A stretch of DNA of 64,000 bases, taken from the NCBI RefSeq assembly GCF_019925205.1, contig NC_083568.1:10104393-10168392 (forward strand). The letters are read 5' to 3'. The stretch is from Metopolophium dirhodum. Lineage: Eukaryota; Arthropoda; Insecta; Hemiptera; Aphididae. This document shows, in pieces, positions 36,872-48,706 of the stretch; position 1 is the first letter of the stretch, and each line of letters opens with the position of its first letter. The position numbers and the translations under genes were made by a program. Below the pieces are notes generated by a model. It was not told where the DNA came from, did not search any database, and saw only the letters and a list, made by a program, of their open reading frames with translations.

Positions 36872-38296
36872 GTAAATTGTTAATCAGATGACTTTTTCGA
36901 AAATGTTGGTGTATCTAAATCGAAAACTAGTACTTTTTGAGTAAACTTAAAAATTCCAAAAATCATAATTTGATTAAATATTCATACTACCGAAACGTAG
37001 GCCACGTATATAAAGGTACCATCAACATGTGTAGCGAATAAAAATGTATCGATTTTACCACTAAGTTCACCTAAACGGTTTGTAGCGCGCTTAAAATTTG
37101 GGCACTGCATACCGCATATACCTATACATATAATATTGGGTGAGATTTGACTATGCTCAAAAGCTCGGGACGCAGTGGCGTTCGGGAAAAATATTTTATT
37201 TTTATTTTCCGTTTATTATAATATATTGTTGTCGACAGCGGATTGTTCGAAATTTTCCGGGACGACTGGTTTGTTATTATTATTATTATTTCATTCGTGT
37301 CGGGCTAATAATATTCAATACAATACAATATATATACATAATATTATAACAATATAAATTTCGGTTTTTTATTTCATAAAATATATTGTGTATATTATAT
37401 AAATATATATATATATATATGTGTATACCTAATGCATATTATGTATATGACTATCGTATTCATCCGTCCCATTATACGCACTTGATTTCAAATCCGGTTT
37501 CAAATCCGGAAAACGGATTCTCAATGATATTTACGAGTCCGAATCGTAATAATTACAACGGCCGCTGCTACGCGTTTATTATCGCGCGCCGGTCCCGTCG
37601 GACCACCTTGAGCGCCGCCGCACATTGTATAAATCCAATTTATTCTAAAGCGCGCGCGCGTACGATATTATAAATTATAATATTAGTAGTATATGATTAT
37701 TATTATGTACAAGTGTGTATATAAAACGTCGTCTATATATATTATTACTACTATTATAATAGAGTATATACGTTAATTTTTTTTCATCTTTCTTCCCCCC
37801 CCCCGTTCCGCCGCAGCGGTTGTTCGTACCATCGTCATGGGTGTGACGGGGGTGGGAATATATTATGGAAACGATGGCAAATTAGTTACGTACCTACAAC
37901 GCCATATAAGTGTAATATCCTAAATCCTTGTCGATCGTACATCATATCGGCTTGCAGCAACCTGTTGCATCCCACGCCAAGGCCCTGGGTCGTCGTAACG
38001 CGCGCGCAGTCTCGTATTATTATAATATTGCTGTTGTTATTATTATTATACCTGCAGTAGACCAGAAAAAAAAACCTCATGTTTAATTCAAAACGTAACA
38101 CTCTGCATTTGTAAAATATTATATTATATTTGGCGGTAGTCTGTGTCATACACGTGTAGAGTATTTAACACCGTCCGACCGACACATGCGCGCGCACGCA
38201 CTTGCTGCACGTGTTAATTTCGTACCGATAACGGTACCGTTATAATATAATATGCTATCCTAGGTATACCCAACAATAACAATAATATTATAGTAC
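36872..38296. other. No gene recognised; CpG-containing patches
   Basis: AT-rich, with TTA and TA microsatellites (37275-37292, 37402-37420). CpG-containing patches lie at 37540-37660 and 38160-38215, and a C run at about 37795-37804. No coding frame of interest. Confidence 0.45.
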
Positions 38297-38298
38297 TA

Positions 38299-39718
38299 CA
38301 GGGTGATTAAACAGAGCATGCGCTTACCCCCAGCCCCTTAATGTTTTTCTTCAACAATATAAACGTATTTAAATTCTGATTTTTGAATTTTTAAATATAC
38401 GCTTAAAGATTTTATTCTTCAGATTTTATACATTACTCGTGGAGTCCTGGAGTCCTGGAGCGATATTTTGTTTTTTAAATTAAAATATCCACTTTTTTTA
38501 ATGCAAATTACTAAGCAGATTATTTTTTGAAAATTTGTATGTAGCTACCTAATTCAAAATTCAAATGAGTAGTTTCGTACTTACCTATTAAGCAGTACAT
38601 AATATACCTATTAAGCCTGCACGTGACCTATTTTTTTGCTCAAAAACACGCCTTACAGGAAAAACTCTCACGCCTCGTAGAGTGATTTTGATAATTTTTT
38701 TTTTTTTTTTGAAAGAGAAACATTATTTACATGGCACATTGGACTTGTATTTTAAAAATTCTGTTTCTAAACCATATAATACGATTTTGAATATGACTAA
38801 TTTTCACAAGAAACCTAACCTAAGATTTTGTTATTTTTATTATATTTGTTTTAAGGAACGAAATTGAAAATCAAAGTCCAATGCGCCCTGTAGAAAATTA
38901 TCCTCTTTCCGACGAATTAAAAATTATTCAAATGAGACATCTCTACGACGCGTGAGAGTTTTTACCGTAAAGCGTGTTTTGAACAAAAATTCACCAATTT
39001 TATTTTTGGTCAGCGGTGCCGTTGACATGTGCGCACATGCAGTGCGTGTGTAGATAGCCCGGTACCCGCATACAATCACACTCACACTAATCATCATTGA
39101 CGATTAACACAAATGACATGGACGGCGGCAACGAAATTGCATATTGCCTAAATATTGCCCCTTATTAAAGACACACGAGCAGGCCCCTCAAAACGTTTAT
39201 AAGTCGGTATTAGAGATAATAGTCCTTGAAAATGGTTTTACAAATATATAAAATAGAAACAATATTATTGGATCTAGTATTTAGATATAATATTATATGT
39301 ACTTGGATCATTTTTACATGTTACAAATGTTGATAGATTAATTAATATTTATTGTTTAAATTTTCACCATATTACCATGTATCTTCCATATCCATCATCA
39401 TAATATTATTATGGACCTATTATCCCTATTTAACAAACTCAACAACTAATAATTCAAATTAATTTTGGTTTTTATACGCGTCGAAGTTTTCAGAAAATTT
39501 ATCTGCTAAATAATTTGCAGTAGAAAAGGGGGTTCTCATTTGAAAAATAAAATAGAATTTTGTATCCCTACATGATACTCCTGAAGTAGAACAAAATATC
39601 ACAATAATTTAAAAATTTGGTTCTTAAGCCGGTATATATTTAAAATTTCAAAAATCAGATTTTGAATAACTGCACTGTTGAAAGAAAAAATGAGTGGATA
39701 TGCTTCGCAATCACTCTG
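38299..39718. mobile_element. TA-flanked long-TIR element of the CAGGGTGATT family
   Basis: The left end TA-CAGGGTGATT and right end AATCACTCTG-TA define a 1.42-kb element. Arms of about 240 bp (38299-38545 and 39475-39718) are inverted copies. Shared words include ATTCTGATTTTTGAA against TTTCAAAAATCAGATTTTG, GATATTTTGTT, and GCAAATTACTAAGCAGAT against its complement. The interior is non-coding and carries a second hairpin at 38636-38995. Non-autonomous, TA target, hence probably Tc1/mariner-like. Confidence 0.75.
38636..38995. mobile_element. Second hairpin nested inside the 38299-39718 element
   Basis: CTCAAAAACACGCC, AAAACTCTCACGCCTCGTAG and GGCACATTGGACTTG on the left are mirrored on the right by CAAAGTCCAATGCGCC, CTACGACGCGTGAGAG and CGTGTTTTGAAC. 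Arms of about 130 bp enclose a loop of about 90 bp. Either a separate MITE inserted here or the element's own internal palindrome. Confidence 0.7.
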
Positions 39719-39720
39719 TA

Positions 39721-40700
39721 TATCCGTGACAGGGAAACCGTTGTGTACACTGCATGTGCATAGTTAATGTTAATACACTTACCGAACTATTGCAGCTTGT
39801 TTGCCCGACAACAGTAAAAACCTTCTAATTAAAAGCCCACTCTGCTAATGAGTTTACTATAAACACGTCGGTGTCTTAAACTGTTTTGCCACATTTTTTA
39901 TAACATATATTACTACTATGTGCATATGCGGGAGAATACTTCCTAAAAAATGTAATTAGTTATACGCACTCAGTGGCTGCTGGCTGAGGCGAGAGAAACC
40001 CACTCGGTCGTCTTGCCTACTCAGCTAGTCGCTACAGACGAGGGAGGTCATTCGAGGGTGTTCGCGTCTCTTAGAAAGCATTATAATATATTATTATTAT
40101 ATAATATATTACTTTGTATATATCGAACCGCATGTGGCCCCGGATTTTTTCCTCGTTTTTTGTACTCTCTTCCGCCTCTGCGACGACTCTCATTAGTAAC
40201 ACTGTACGGAAAGGGATCGTGCACGCCAAATATAATTTAATATGCCTACTTACCAAGGGTCCGGAAGGTTGTGTCGTCCCCCACCCCAAACGGCCGTAGA
40301 ACTACTTAATTTTTTTTTTATTATTATATTATGTATCCTCTTTAATATTACACTCGATATAAGTACCTATATATAGTATATTATAATTAAATACACATAG
40401 GTATTTTCCACTCTTTTACAATGAGCAAGTCATTTGACTTACATGAATGATTTGTTTGTTACGTAAATTTACATAGAGAATTATAAAATGTAAGCAATTT
40501 TTTTAAGCATGATGGAGTGTAATAAAACGTTTGTTCAAATATTAAAAATAATATGATATGGTTATACATTTCAAAGTAGATTCAATTGTTTGTTCAAAAA
40601 GCCGCAGCATATGAATGCGACCATGCGGCATTTGTTTAATTTTTTCTCACCACTTGTTCTAATTTAATGTTTAAAAACAACGATTTAATAATTATTGAAA
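39721..40700. other. No gene recognised
   Basis: A mixed patch at 39960-40300 is less AT-rich and has open frames on both strands without protein character. The rest is AT-rich. Confidence 0.45.
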
Positions 40701-40714
40701 CATTAAGTGTGTAT

Positions 40715-41235
40715 TGCATTATATCTTTCTATGCAAGAATCGTTAAAAGTTAATTTAACTATAGGTTAACTCAGTTAAGTTAAAAGTTAATACACACTTT
40801 TTGTTAACTTTTTATTAAGTTAAAAAAAAGTTAATTTGTTAATACAAAGCTAGCGTACTTAATTTTTTTCCAACCCAAAACTAAATTTTAGGATATAGTG
40901 TTAATACTTCATACAGTATTTCCATATAAGTTAGATTCGAATGATATACATTTTTAACTTTAAACGATTTACGGTACATATTTTTTGACATGAAAACGAA
41001 ATAGACTGAAATAGTAAAATATTATAAAATTAAAAACAAAATAAATTAACTTAACTTACTTCTTAAAATGAAAAATGAACTCGTTCATTTCACGTTAATT
41101 AAGAAAGAAATTTAGTAAGTTAACAGTTAAGTTAATGAAAAGCCAAAAGTAACTATAGTTAAGTTAAAAAGTTAAAATAAAATTAACTTTTTAACTCGTT
41201 AATGCCGAGCCTTGTATAGGCGATAATGCCATATT
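40715..41235. repeat. GTTAA-rich inverted-repeat element
   Basis: The stretch is saturated with GTTAA/TTAAC words. Its ends, GCATTATATCTTTCTATGCA and AGAATCGTTAAAAG, are matched in complement at the right by GCATTATCGCCTATACAAGG, CTCGGCATTAACG and AAAAAGTTAA. It is probably a degenerate MITE. TTAACTTAACTGAGT-type words also occur between the repeat copies at 550-690. Confidence 0.5.
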
Positions 41236-42157
41236 ATAATATAGTGAAATGTCCGTTACAGTAACAAAAATCAGTCCTTAGGTAAATAATATTTGCAAAC
41301 GACGATTATTGGATCTCTCATTTTCTTATAGACGAACAAGACGACCATATAGGTACTGTACCGTGGGTTTTATTGTGAAACCTAGTCTCCGGTATGAGTA
41401 CGCTTTGCGCCCTACTAATAATAATAAATCGCAGTCGTCGTACGTGGGGCGGTCGGTAAACGGATCAAAGGATTACGTGTTATTATAATACAATAATGCA
41501 ATATCATTGTTGTTTATTGAATTATTAAATCGGTTTACACGCATTTCGCCTCTCTCCGCCATGGCGGACGTGTTGGTCTCTTTATAATAATATTATATTG
41601 CCGTGTACAATATCGTATTGGCATAAATTAATATATAATATAGGACTTATAAGTTATAACATACCTACCGTTAAGATGTAGATTTATATTATTACTTATA
41701 TTAGACACCAAATTATTTTAATGATTATAAAATGTATAACTAAAAGAATAGTGCAGTTGGCACTTGGCCGTCGAGTATATAATGTTTACGCCATGTGTCG
41801 CTTTCAATTATATTTTACTCGGCGGCGTTTCGTTGAGTAATATACGAATCATTAATCTTGTTTTTTATTTTAAACGCTTAGGTATAATATTATGAGAAAA
41901 ACACACATTTTTTCTAACAGTATTGATGTCATTGGAAATAACTTTTTACATAATTTGAATTCATTGATAATAAGTAATAACACTAAATGTATACATATTT
42001 TTACCATTTTTGTCGTTTTTTTTAAAAAAAGTTTTTTAGTTTTTGAATTAATACATTTTAAATTTCATATTCATAAGCAGAACAATTAAAAATAATATTT
42101 TAAATGATAGGTAAAACCTACTCACGTAAACACGACTACTTGTATAGTTGCTTTCAA
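41236..42157. other. No gene recognised
   Basis: AT-rich, with a CpG-containing patch at 41440-41580. A perfect start context CCGCCATGG at 41558 is followed by only eight codons before a stop. Confidence 0.45.
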
Positions 42158-42382
42158 TCAACGAATTAATTTCACCAAACAGCGATGTCTACCACATGAA
42201 GTAAATCTATTTTTAATCGATCGACGAGATGAATGGTTTTGAACGAGACGACTACTGCACATTTCGCATCGAGTTGTATTTCGGTCCGACCAATTATAAC
42301 AATTTAAGCGGTTAGCCTTCAGAGCATGAAAGTGACGTGTCGTTTCGAATAAATGAATTAGGCGATTTAAAATGTCGTTCAA
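42158..42382 (-). pseudogene. Cys/His-rich coding-like fragment, possibly transposase C-terminus
   Basis: This 75-codon minus-strand frame has normal amino-acid composition for its AT-rich setting. It contains RHFHALKANRLN, RCEMCSS and TSCGRHRCLVK, a C-x2-C ... C-x4-C pattern. A conserved RHF followed by a Cys-rich tail is reminiscent of the C-terminal end of piggyBac-type transposases, but the remaining metal ligands are missing. The frame has no ATG at its upstream end, so if real it is a broken fragment. Chance cannot be excluded. Confidence 0.25.
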
Positions 42383-43971
42383 TTAAATTTTTCGTTTAGG
42401 GTTCTAGCAGATATAAGTGATGTGATAATCTTTTGAAGTTGATATGTGCCAAATTTTGGGTGTTCTGATGTTTAATAAATGTTGGCTTATTTCACATTTG
42501 TTCTTGCATTTACACGTCGCTGTATTTTTAAACATGTCGCATGATTATGTTAAATAAAACTATAAAACAGAGACTAATAATAATTCAAACATTTATTTGT
42601 CTGCCCACGTCTAATTCCTTTACATTAATTATGTATTTAGACTTGGCTCTACAAATAAACTTCTTATAACCGCCTTCACCGCGTAAATGACACAAATGTG
42701 TTCACCGGACATTTTATTATAGGCTAACCCCGTCGCATTCGGCAAAAAGCCCATAACTATACAGAACAATAATAATTATTATTATATTATTATTCGACCG
42801 TTATTACCCGTACAAAAATGAACCATCGCACTAACACGTGGTATACCGTGGTCACTACAACCGTGGTCACTATAATACTATTCACGCAGACGGTATATAC
42901 GCGCGTTACATAGGTATAGGCACTAATTTATAGCATGTCCGCGAGTTTAATAATATCGACGTTATAGATTGCTCGATACGAAGCGGTGTATTTTCTCTCA
43001 AGTCTTTAACACGAGCAATTTATTTATTTTTTATGAAAATCATACAAATCGAGGCGTAAGTAATGATCCCTGTCCAAACGCAGCGACAAAACCAGAAACA
43101 AGTGTTGGACGAGTTCTCAGTGTGAAACCCCTTTTAGAGTAAACAAATGACGCGAAAGAACGTAAATTCCAATTTTTTCACACCATTTCCATGAAGACCG
43201 CATTCTGATGGACGCGGATCGAGCTTATTATAACTGTAGTTAGTATCATTGTAATACATATAATATAATAAAAAAAAGATTTAAAAAGTCGTCCGAGTGA
43301 TAAGCATTCAACGATGGTATTGCAATTATTATTGTATACCGCCGTACCGGGTATTTCAACGAGCACGGGCTGTATATTATATCGATTCGCAGTGAGAAGT
43401 GTTATTTTTTGATTTAAAAACCGAATGAGGTTTCCTATATAAAGTTATAATGACGTGTACGTATATACTTAATATAAACGAGAAACGTTTTATCCTGCGA
43501 GACGATATAGATTTTTACAGATTTTTTTCCAATATCACCTGTATATTGCTTACAACTTTAGATTTTAGAACGATAACAATTCAAATTATATATTACACGA
43601 ATTCTCTATATTGTACTATAGGTAGTATTGGTATAAATCTACATGTCGCATCCACGCAGTGAAATCGATGTTTATAATTAAAACAATAAATCGGTTGTCG
43701 GGTAATAGGTCGCGCAATGGTTTTATAAATAAGTTGTCCTCGTTTGCCGGCAGTTAAGATACATCGTATAGCGTATACAGACAATGTGCGCGTCACGTGC
43801 CCGAACAAGAGCTGAGTAAATGAGAGTAACTCAATCAGCATTTCTAAGATGTTGTACCAATGCATATAATTATATTATTGTACACTTATATAATATACTC
43901 GGCGGCGGCGTGAAAGACGTTCAAACATTTTAAACGGTCCATAGAAGTTTAGAACGGTCGTAAAACGACCA
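42383..43971. other. No gene recognised
   Basis: AT-rich with some CpG. A direct repeat ACCGTGGTCACTA occurs near 42846 and 42863. Open frames present are short and without motifs. Confidence 0.45.
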
Positions 43972-45259
43972 GAATTAAAACGGTTGACCGCGGCGAGCGT
44001 ATAATATACGCATATTATAACTAATTTTCAAATAACGCGTGTCCTGAAAAAACTTATATACGACTCGGTCCGTTCTCTAATTAGAGTAAGTACGTATAGG
44101 TAAGTATAGGTGCGCAACTAGACGTCAATCTCCGCGCATACGTCATGCGTAATATATAATATAAACATATTTTATTTGACTGCTGTCGAACGGTCCGTGC
44201 GGGGTTTCACGTATTATGAGCGTGCTCTGCTGAAACCGAATTTCTACAATGCGTCTGCTGCAGCTTACTAAATCACGCTTGCACAGCTGCACTTGCATAT
44301 GATATTTTTGACTTTCGACGACTTTGCGGGAGTGGAAAATCAAAACTCGTGTAACTGCAGTGATGGTGAAAGCAGTCGAGAGTCGCGACTGCTGCGGGGG
44401 GGTGCGAATTAAAACGGTTGACCACGGCGAGCGTATTACTATTGACCAACTAATTTTCGAATAACGCGTGTCCTGAAAAAACTTATATGCGACTAGGTCC
44501 GTTCTCTAATTAGAGTAAGTACGTATAGATAAGTATAGGTGCACAACTATAGGCGTCAAACTCGGATATACGCGTAAAATATATAAATATATTTGACTGA
44601 GGTCAAAGGTCTGTGCGGGGTTTCACGTATTACGAGCGTGCTCTGCAACGCCGCTGAAATCGAATTTCTCTAATGCATCTATTGCATCTGCAATTCACTA
44701 AATCACGCTCGCACAGCTGCACTTGCGCATATCATATTATTATAATTTTTGACGGCTTTGCGGGAGTAGAAAATCAAAACTCGTGTAACTGCAGTGGTGG
44801 TGAAAGCAGAGAGTCGAGAGTCGCGAATTAAAACGGTTGACCACGGCGAGCGTATTACTATATTGACCAACTAATTTTCAAATAACGCGTGTCCTGAAAA
44901 AACTTATATACGACTCGGTCCGTTCTCTAATTATAGTAAGTACGTATAGCCCGTATAGGTAAGTATAGGTGCGCAACTAGACGTCAATCTCCGCGCATAC
45001 ATGCGTAATATATATAAACATATTTTATTTGACTGGGGTCGAACGGTCCGTGCGGGGTTTCACGTATTATGAGCGTGCTCTGCTGAAATCGAATTTCTAC
45101 GAACGTCTGCTGCAGTTCACTGAATTATGCTTGCACAGCTGCACTTGCATATGATATTTTTGACTTTCGACGGCTTTGTGGGAGTGGAAAATCAAAACTC
45201 GTGTAACTCCGGCGGTGGTGAAAGCAGTCCGGAATCGCGGCTGCTGCAGGGGAGGGGAG
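43972..45259. repeat. Three tandem copies of a ~430-bp unit
   Basis: Units start with GAATTAAAACGGTTGACC at 43972 and 44406, and with GAATTAAAACGGTTGACC again at 44825. They are 434, 419 and about 435 bp long. Every unit carries, in order, AACGCGTGTCCTGAAAAAAC, CGTTCTCTAATTA, AGTAAGTACGTATAG, GTGCGGGGTTTCACGTATTA, CACAGCTGCACTTGC and AATCAAAACTCGTGTAACT. Divergence is low. Copy 3 has a small insertion near 44950. The AGTAAGTACG and AGGTAAGTATAGG words look like 5' splice sites and are nearly constant, and each unit has a rather GC-rich 3' half. Minus-strand open frames at 44143 and 45097 are by-products of the repetition. No transposon ends are visible. A CpG-rich block follows directly. Confidence 0.95.
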
Positions 45260-46271
45260 CGAATCCGGGGGATGGCGTCGGATTCGGGAAACTGGTAACA
45301 AAATGGCTGCGCCGCGTATTGCGCGATAATTGCATTGTCGCGATCTGCATGGGCGCAGTTTAACATAATAGTCGCATCCTTATGTAATAAAGCATCACTG
45401 CTGTAATATAACGAGGGGTGCGCCGCGGAGTGCATACCCACCCCTATCGTCCGTTTGGTCCTCTACATAATAGAAATAATATCATATTATATACGTCTAA
45501 TTTTGAAAACCGTGTGCGCAATATATACGGTGTCGGCAGACACACCGGCGGCGGCACGTAGGTATATTATGTGGAGTCGCGAATTAGTTCCGGTCGACCG
45601 GGGCCGTTGAGTCTAGAAATCGGCGGCCCGTGACGACGACGACGTCGACGATAGGACGACTCGGCCGGGCACTGCTGCTGCAGCAGTTGTAGACAATAAT
45701 AATATGGCGAATAAAAAAAAAATCTCTGTTTAATTTTTTTTTTTTCCCACTATATCATACTCGTTTTTATTATCGCGATAAATTCATCACACACACAATA
45801 ATAGTTTATAGGTACACACACACACAAACGCGCGCGCGCGTCGTATATTATATCATAATGCCGTCTATCGTCGTTATTATTATTATTATTACAGCGCGGT
45901 GCGGGCTAAATAGGCGGCGGCGGCGACAATGAATGGAGTCACTTAATCTATTGTCCCCGGTGTCATATTAATGGTTAATTTTTCTTTATACCATTAGCCA
46001 TATATACCGTGCGCCGCCCCTGTCTCTCGGATGACACCCTTCCTCTTTACGCCACTCGAATACACTATTACAATAATAATGATAATAATAATAATGCATA
46101 TTATATAAACTCGGCGATCTGCAGGACGAGAGGCGGCAGCTGCGGGAATCGCGTCAAAACGACTCGTTACTATAAAATATATATAATATACCATATTATC
46201 TCACACGGCCGTCGTGCTTATATTGTATTACATTACATTATATACCTATCGTACCTACCTATAATATAGCC
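45260..46271. promoter_or_regulatory. CpG-rich block downstream of the triplicated repeat
   Basis: GC- and CpG-rich words (GGCTGCGCCGCGTATTGCGC, GACGACGACGACGTCGACG, GGCGGCGGCGGCGAC) run with short AT interruptions and CA, CG and TTA microsatellites. The block leads up to the start-codon candidate at 46272. Promoter identity is inference from composition and position only. Confidence 0.35.
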
Positions 46272-46349
46272 ATGGAGCTATTCTTTCCGTGCTGCAGTTC
46301 GGGCAAGCGCGACAACGATGCGGCGGCATTCCCGTGTTTCGACGCGTAA
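46272..46349 (+). CDS. Candidate microprotein or first exon, Cys-pair N-terminus
   Basis: The ATG at 46272 lies in the context TAGCCATGG, a near-ideal initiation site, within CpG-rich DNA. The frame gives 25 codons beginning MELFFPCCSSGKRDND and ending PCFDA before TAA. A Cys-Cys pair close to a hydrophobic N-terminus is a typical palmitoylation-type arrangement. GTAATT overlaps the stop (GACGC|GTAATT) and could act as a 5' splice site, in which case this would be the first exon of a longer protein. No related sequence is recognised, and it may equally be an upstream ORF in a leader. Confidence 0.35.
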   Translation: MELFFPCCSSGKRDNDAAAFPCFDA

Positions 46350-48505
46350 TTTTATTTTAATGGACAACCAATATGATTTATACCGTCCCGGCTCGGGGTT
46401 ATTGTCATCATCGCATCATCTGCAGCACCTCAGCACAAGCGTCGTGTTTGTATATTATTTTCACGTTTTTTTTTTTGTACTTGTGCAACGCGTCTTTCCG
46501 CCTCGCACATTAGTTTCGTCGTCGTATTACGCCACGCCACTCCACCGTCTTTGCCGTCGTCCTTTTGCTCCGTACCTATTCTATCGCCGCCACTCATATA
46601 TCTGCACATCGCGGCCCCCGTTATACAACAATATATCCTTTTATCTCTCGTCATCGTTAGGTACGCCTTTGCGGTCACGCACGGCACCCATGACACGTCA
46701 TACCGCATTATTATTATTATATTTAGTGTCATAAAGCTGGTATACCAAGTACCTATTTAGGTATCATACGCAAAATAATATATTATACTACAATATTGCG
46801 GTTAGCCCGCTCCGACCACCGCGAATCTGACCACGTCCATTGTGCTAGGCAAAACGAATTTCATTATTGGGCAATAGATATTATACTACTAGTGAACTAT
46901 ACCACACACGCTGTATTTGAGCACATTTCGAAACTTTTGCTGTTGTGAATTTTACTATGTGGATTTAGTGGCGATAATACATTATAGGCACTTATACATT
47001 TGTGTTAGGTATATAATAGCGTTGTATTCTCCGCGACGAGCTCGACGGGGTAGACTATAATATTATGCCTATACGTTTAATGATGACGTATATGGTATAA
47101 TATTATATATTTCTAATAAACATCGACAATTCGCCTATATATAATGGTTATTTTCCAGTTACGGAAAAGCTTGATTTGAGTATTTGATTGAAATTAAGTT
47201 ATAAACTATTTTCTTTAGTTGATACATAATATAGATAGCAAGTTAATAATTAAATGTTTCTCATCTAACTATAATTGATGGCTACATTATATGGCAAATA
47301 TATTTACTCTCATGACGTACTACTTTATACGATAAAGTTTTAAGTCCCTTCCACTCGTGTCCGTCACACCTATCAATTTGCTATGCCTAAATGAAACACT
47401 AATGATTTTGAGAACCAGCCAATCATTAGGATCATGCGTATGGCAAACATAGAGTGATCCGCCACCTTTTTAGTACTTGCAGCATTTTTTAACGATATAT
47501 GTATAATATAATAAATAGTTAATTAGTTAACTATAATGTATTATATTATATGTCCATGTAATTGGGTTTAAGTCCGTATTGTATTGAATAAAAAAAAATT
47601 ATACTGTTCAAATCGCACAGCGCACACGTTTTATTGTAAGCAGGGGTATTACTATATATAAATACCTATGTCCTATGCGCTATATATCTACGCTGTTTAC
47701 TCTATATAACGAGTTATGAGTATTATATACGTTTGAACTGGTTAACGACTCGAGTGGATTCAATATAACATCATCGTTGGTCCAATGTATACATGATGTC
47801 GCATAAAAACGAAAAGTGTATTAAAATATAGCGTGTCGAATGATTTCACAAATTATATTATGCTTTAAATGTTTGATAGATTTAATAATGTATAATAACT
47901 ATAGTCTATAATAATAATATGATTCATCGACGAACGAATACGATATAGATACCAGCAATTTCTTCCGCTACAAATGTATACAATGTATCAGCTGGTTGAA
48001 TTGAAAAAATAATTATTTTCCTATGCGTAAATTGTATAGGCACCTGCAGGCACATTTATGCTTGATAAGTTATTTGCTGATTACACGGTATTAATTATGA
48101 TAATTTAACGAATGCCTCGTTATATTATAATATTTTTATAATTAACTGATTAGTGATATATTGTTAATTAAAAAAATTGTTTCTCAATATTATATAAAAT
48201 TCAATACACAGCAAAATCTTTTTAAACGTATAGGTACCGAAACTATTTTTTCTATATCAATCGCCACATTAAAGAGTTCGTTAAATCGATCGACTGCAAA
48301 TCTCGGGGTCTAAACTTTTCTTTCACGGCCAACCGCCTCATAGGAAACATCAAACATTTGTATTATTTATTTTAATAAGTCAATCATGTTTTACCATCAT
48401 GTGAAATCAACATCGTAATATTGTTATGGATTTTAATTTTTAACAGATTTTTTCAGTAATTTATTCATCGAATTTCTGTATATAACTACGATTTTGGTAG
48501 CCAGG
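46350..48505. other. No gene recognised
   Basis: GC-richer to about 46720, with overlapping open frames on both strands that lack protein motifs, then AT-rich DNA. A patch at 47395-47480 has unusual composition but no identifiable ends. Confidence 0.45.
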
Positions 48506-48706
48506 CAGGGCCGGATTGGTTAGGCGAGCTACCGAGGAAATCTCGGTGGGCCGCTTAAAGTCTGGGCCGGTCGTGTGAGTGTGAGTGAAAATAAATTCAT
48601 GTTTAAAATACGATTAGGCGGCCACCTATAAGCTCGTAATAATTGTAGACATAATTTTGGGCTTCTGAATATGTAAATGGGCCGATACATATGGGCCCTA
48701 ATTTCA
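48506..48706 (+). mobile_element. hAT-type MITE, right end lost
   Basis: The left end is CAGGGCCGGATTGG, with ACCGAGGAAATCTCGGTGGG close behind and further GGGCC words (TGGGCCGATACATATGGGCC) near the right. This is the layout of CAGGGCCGG-type hAT MITEs. The expected complementary CGGCCCTG right end and an 8-bp duplication are not found, so the copy is truncated or mutated at that side. Confidence 0.6.

Noticed and set aside
41558..41584. Start codon in perfect context CCGCCATGG
   Set aside because: Only eight codons before a stop and no consensus donor within them.
44143..45441. Minus-strand frames sharing a C-terminal peptide
   Set aside because: The shared peptide comes from the tandem 430-bp units; other frames are equally open and the frame is not preserved in copy 2.
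46318..46734. 138-codon plus-strand frame
   Set aside because: S/R/Y-rich low-complexity translation with an equally open antisense frame in GC-richer DNA; no motif.
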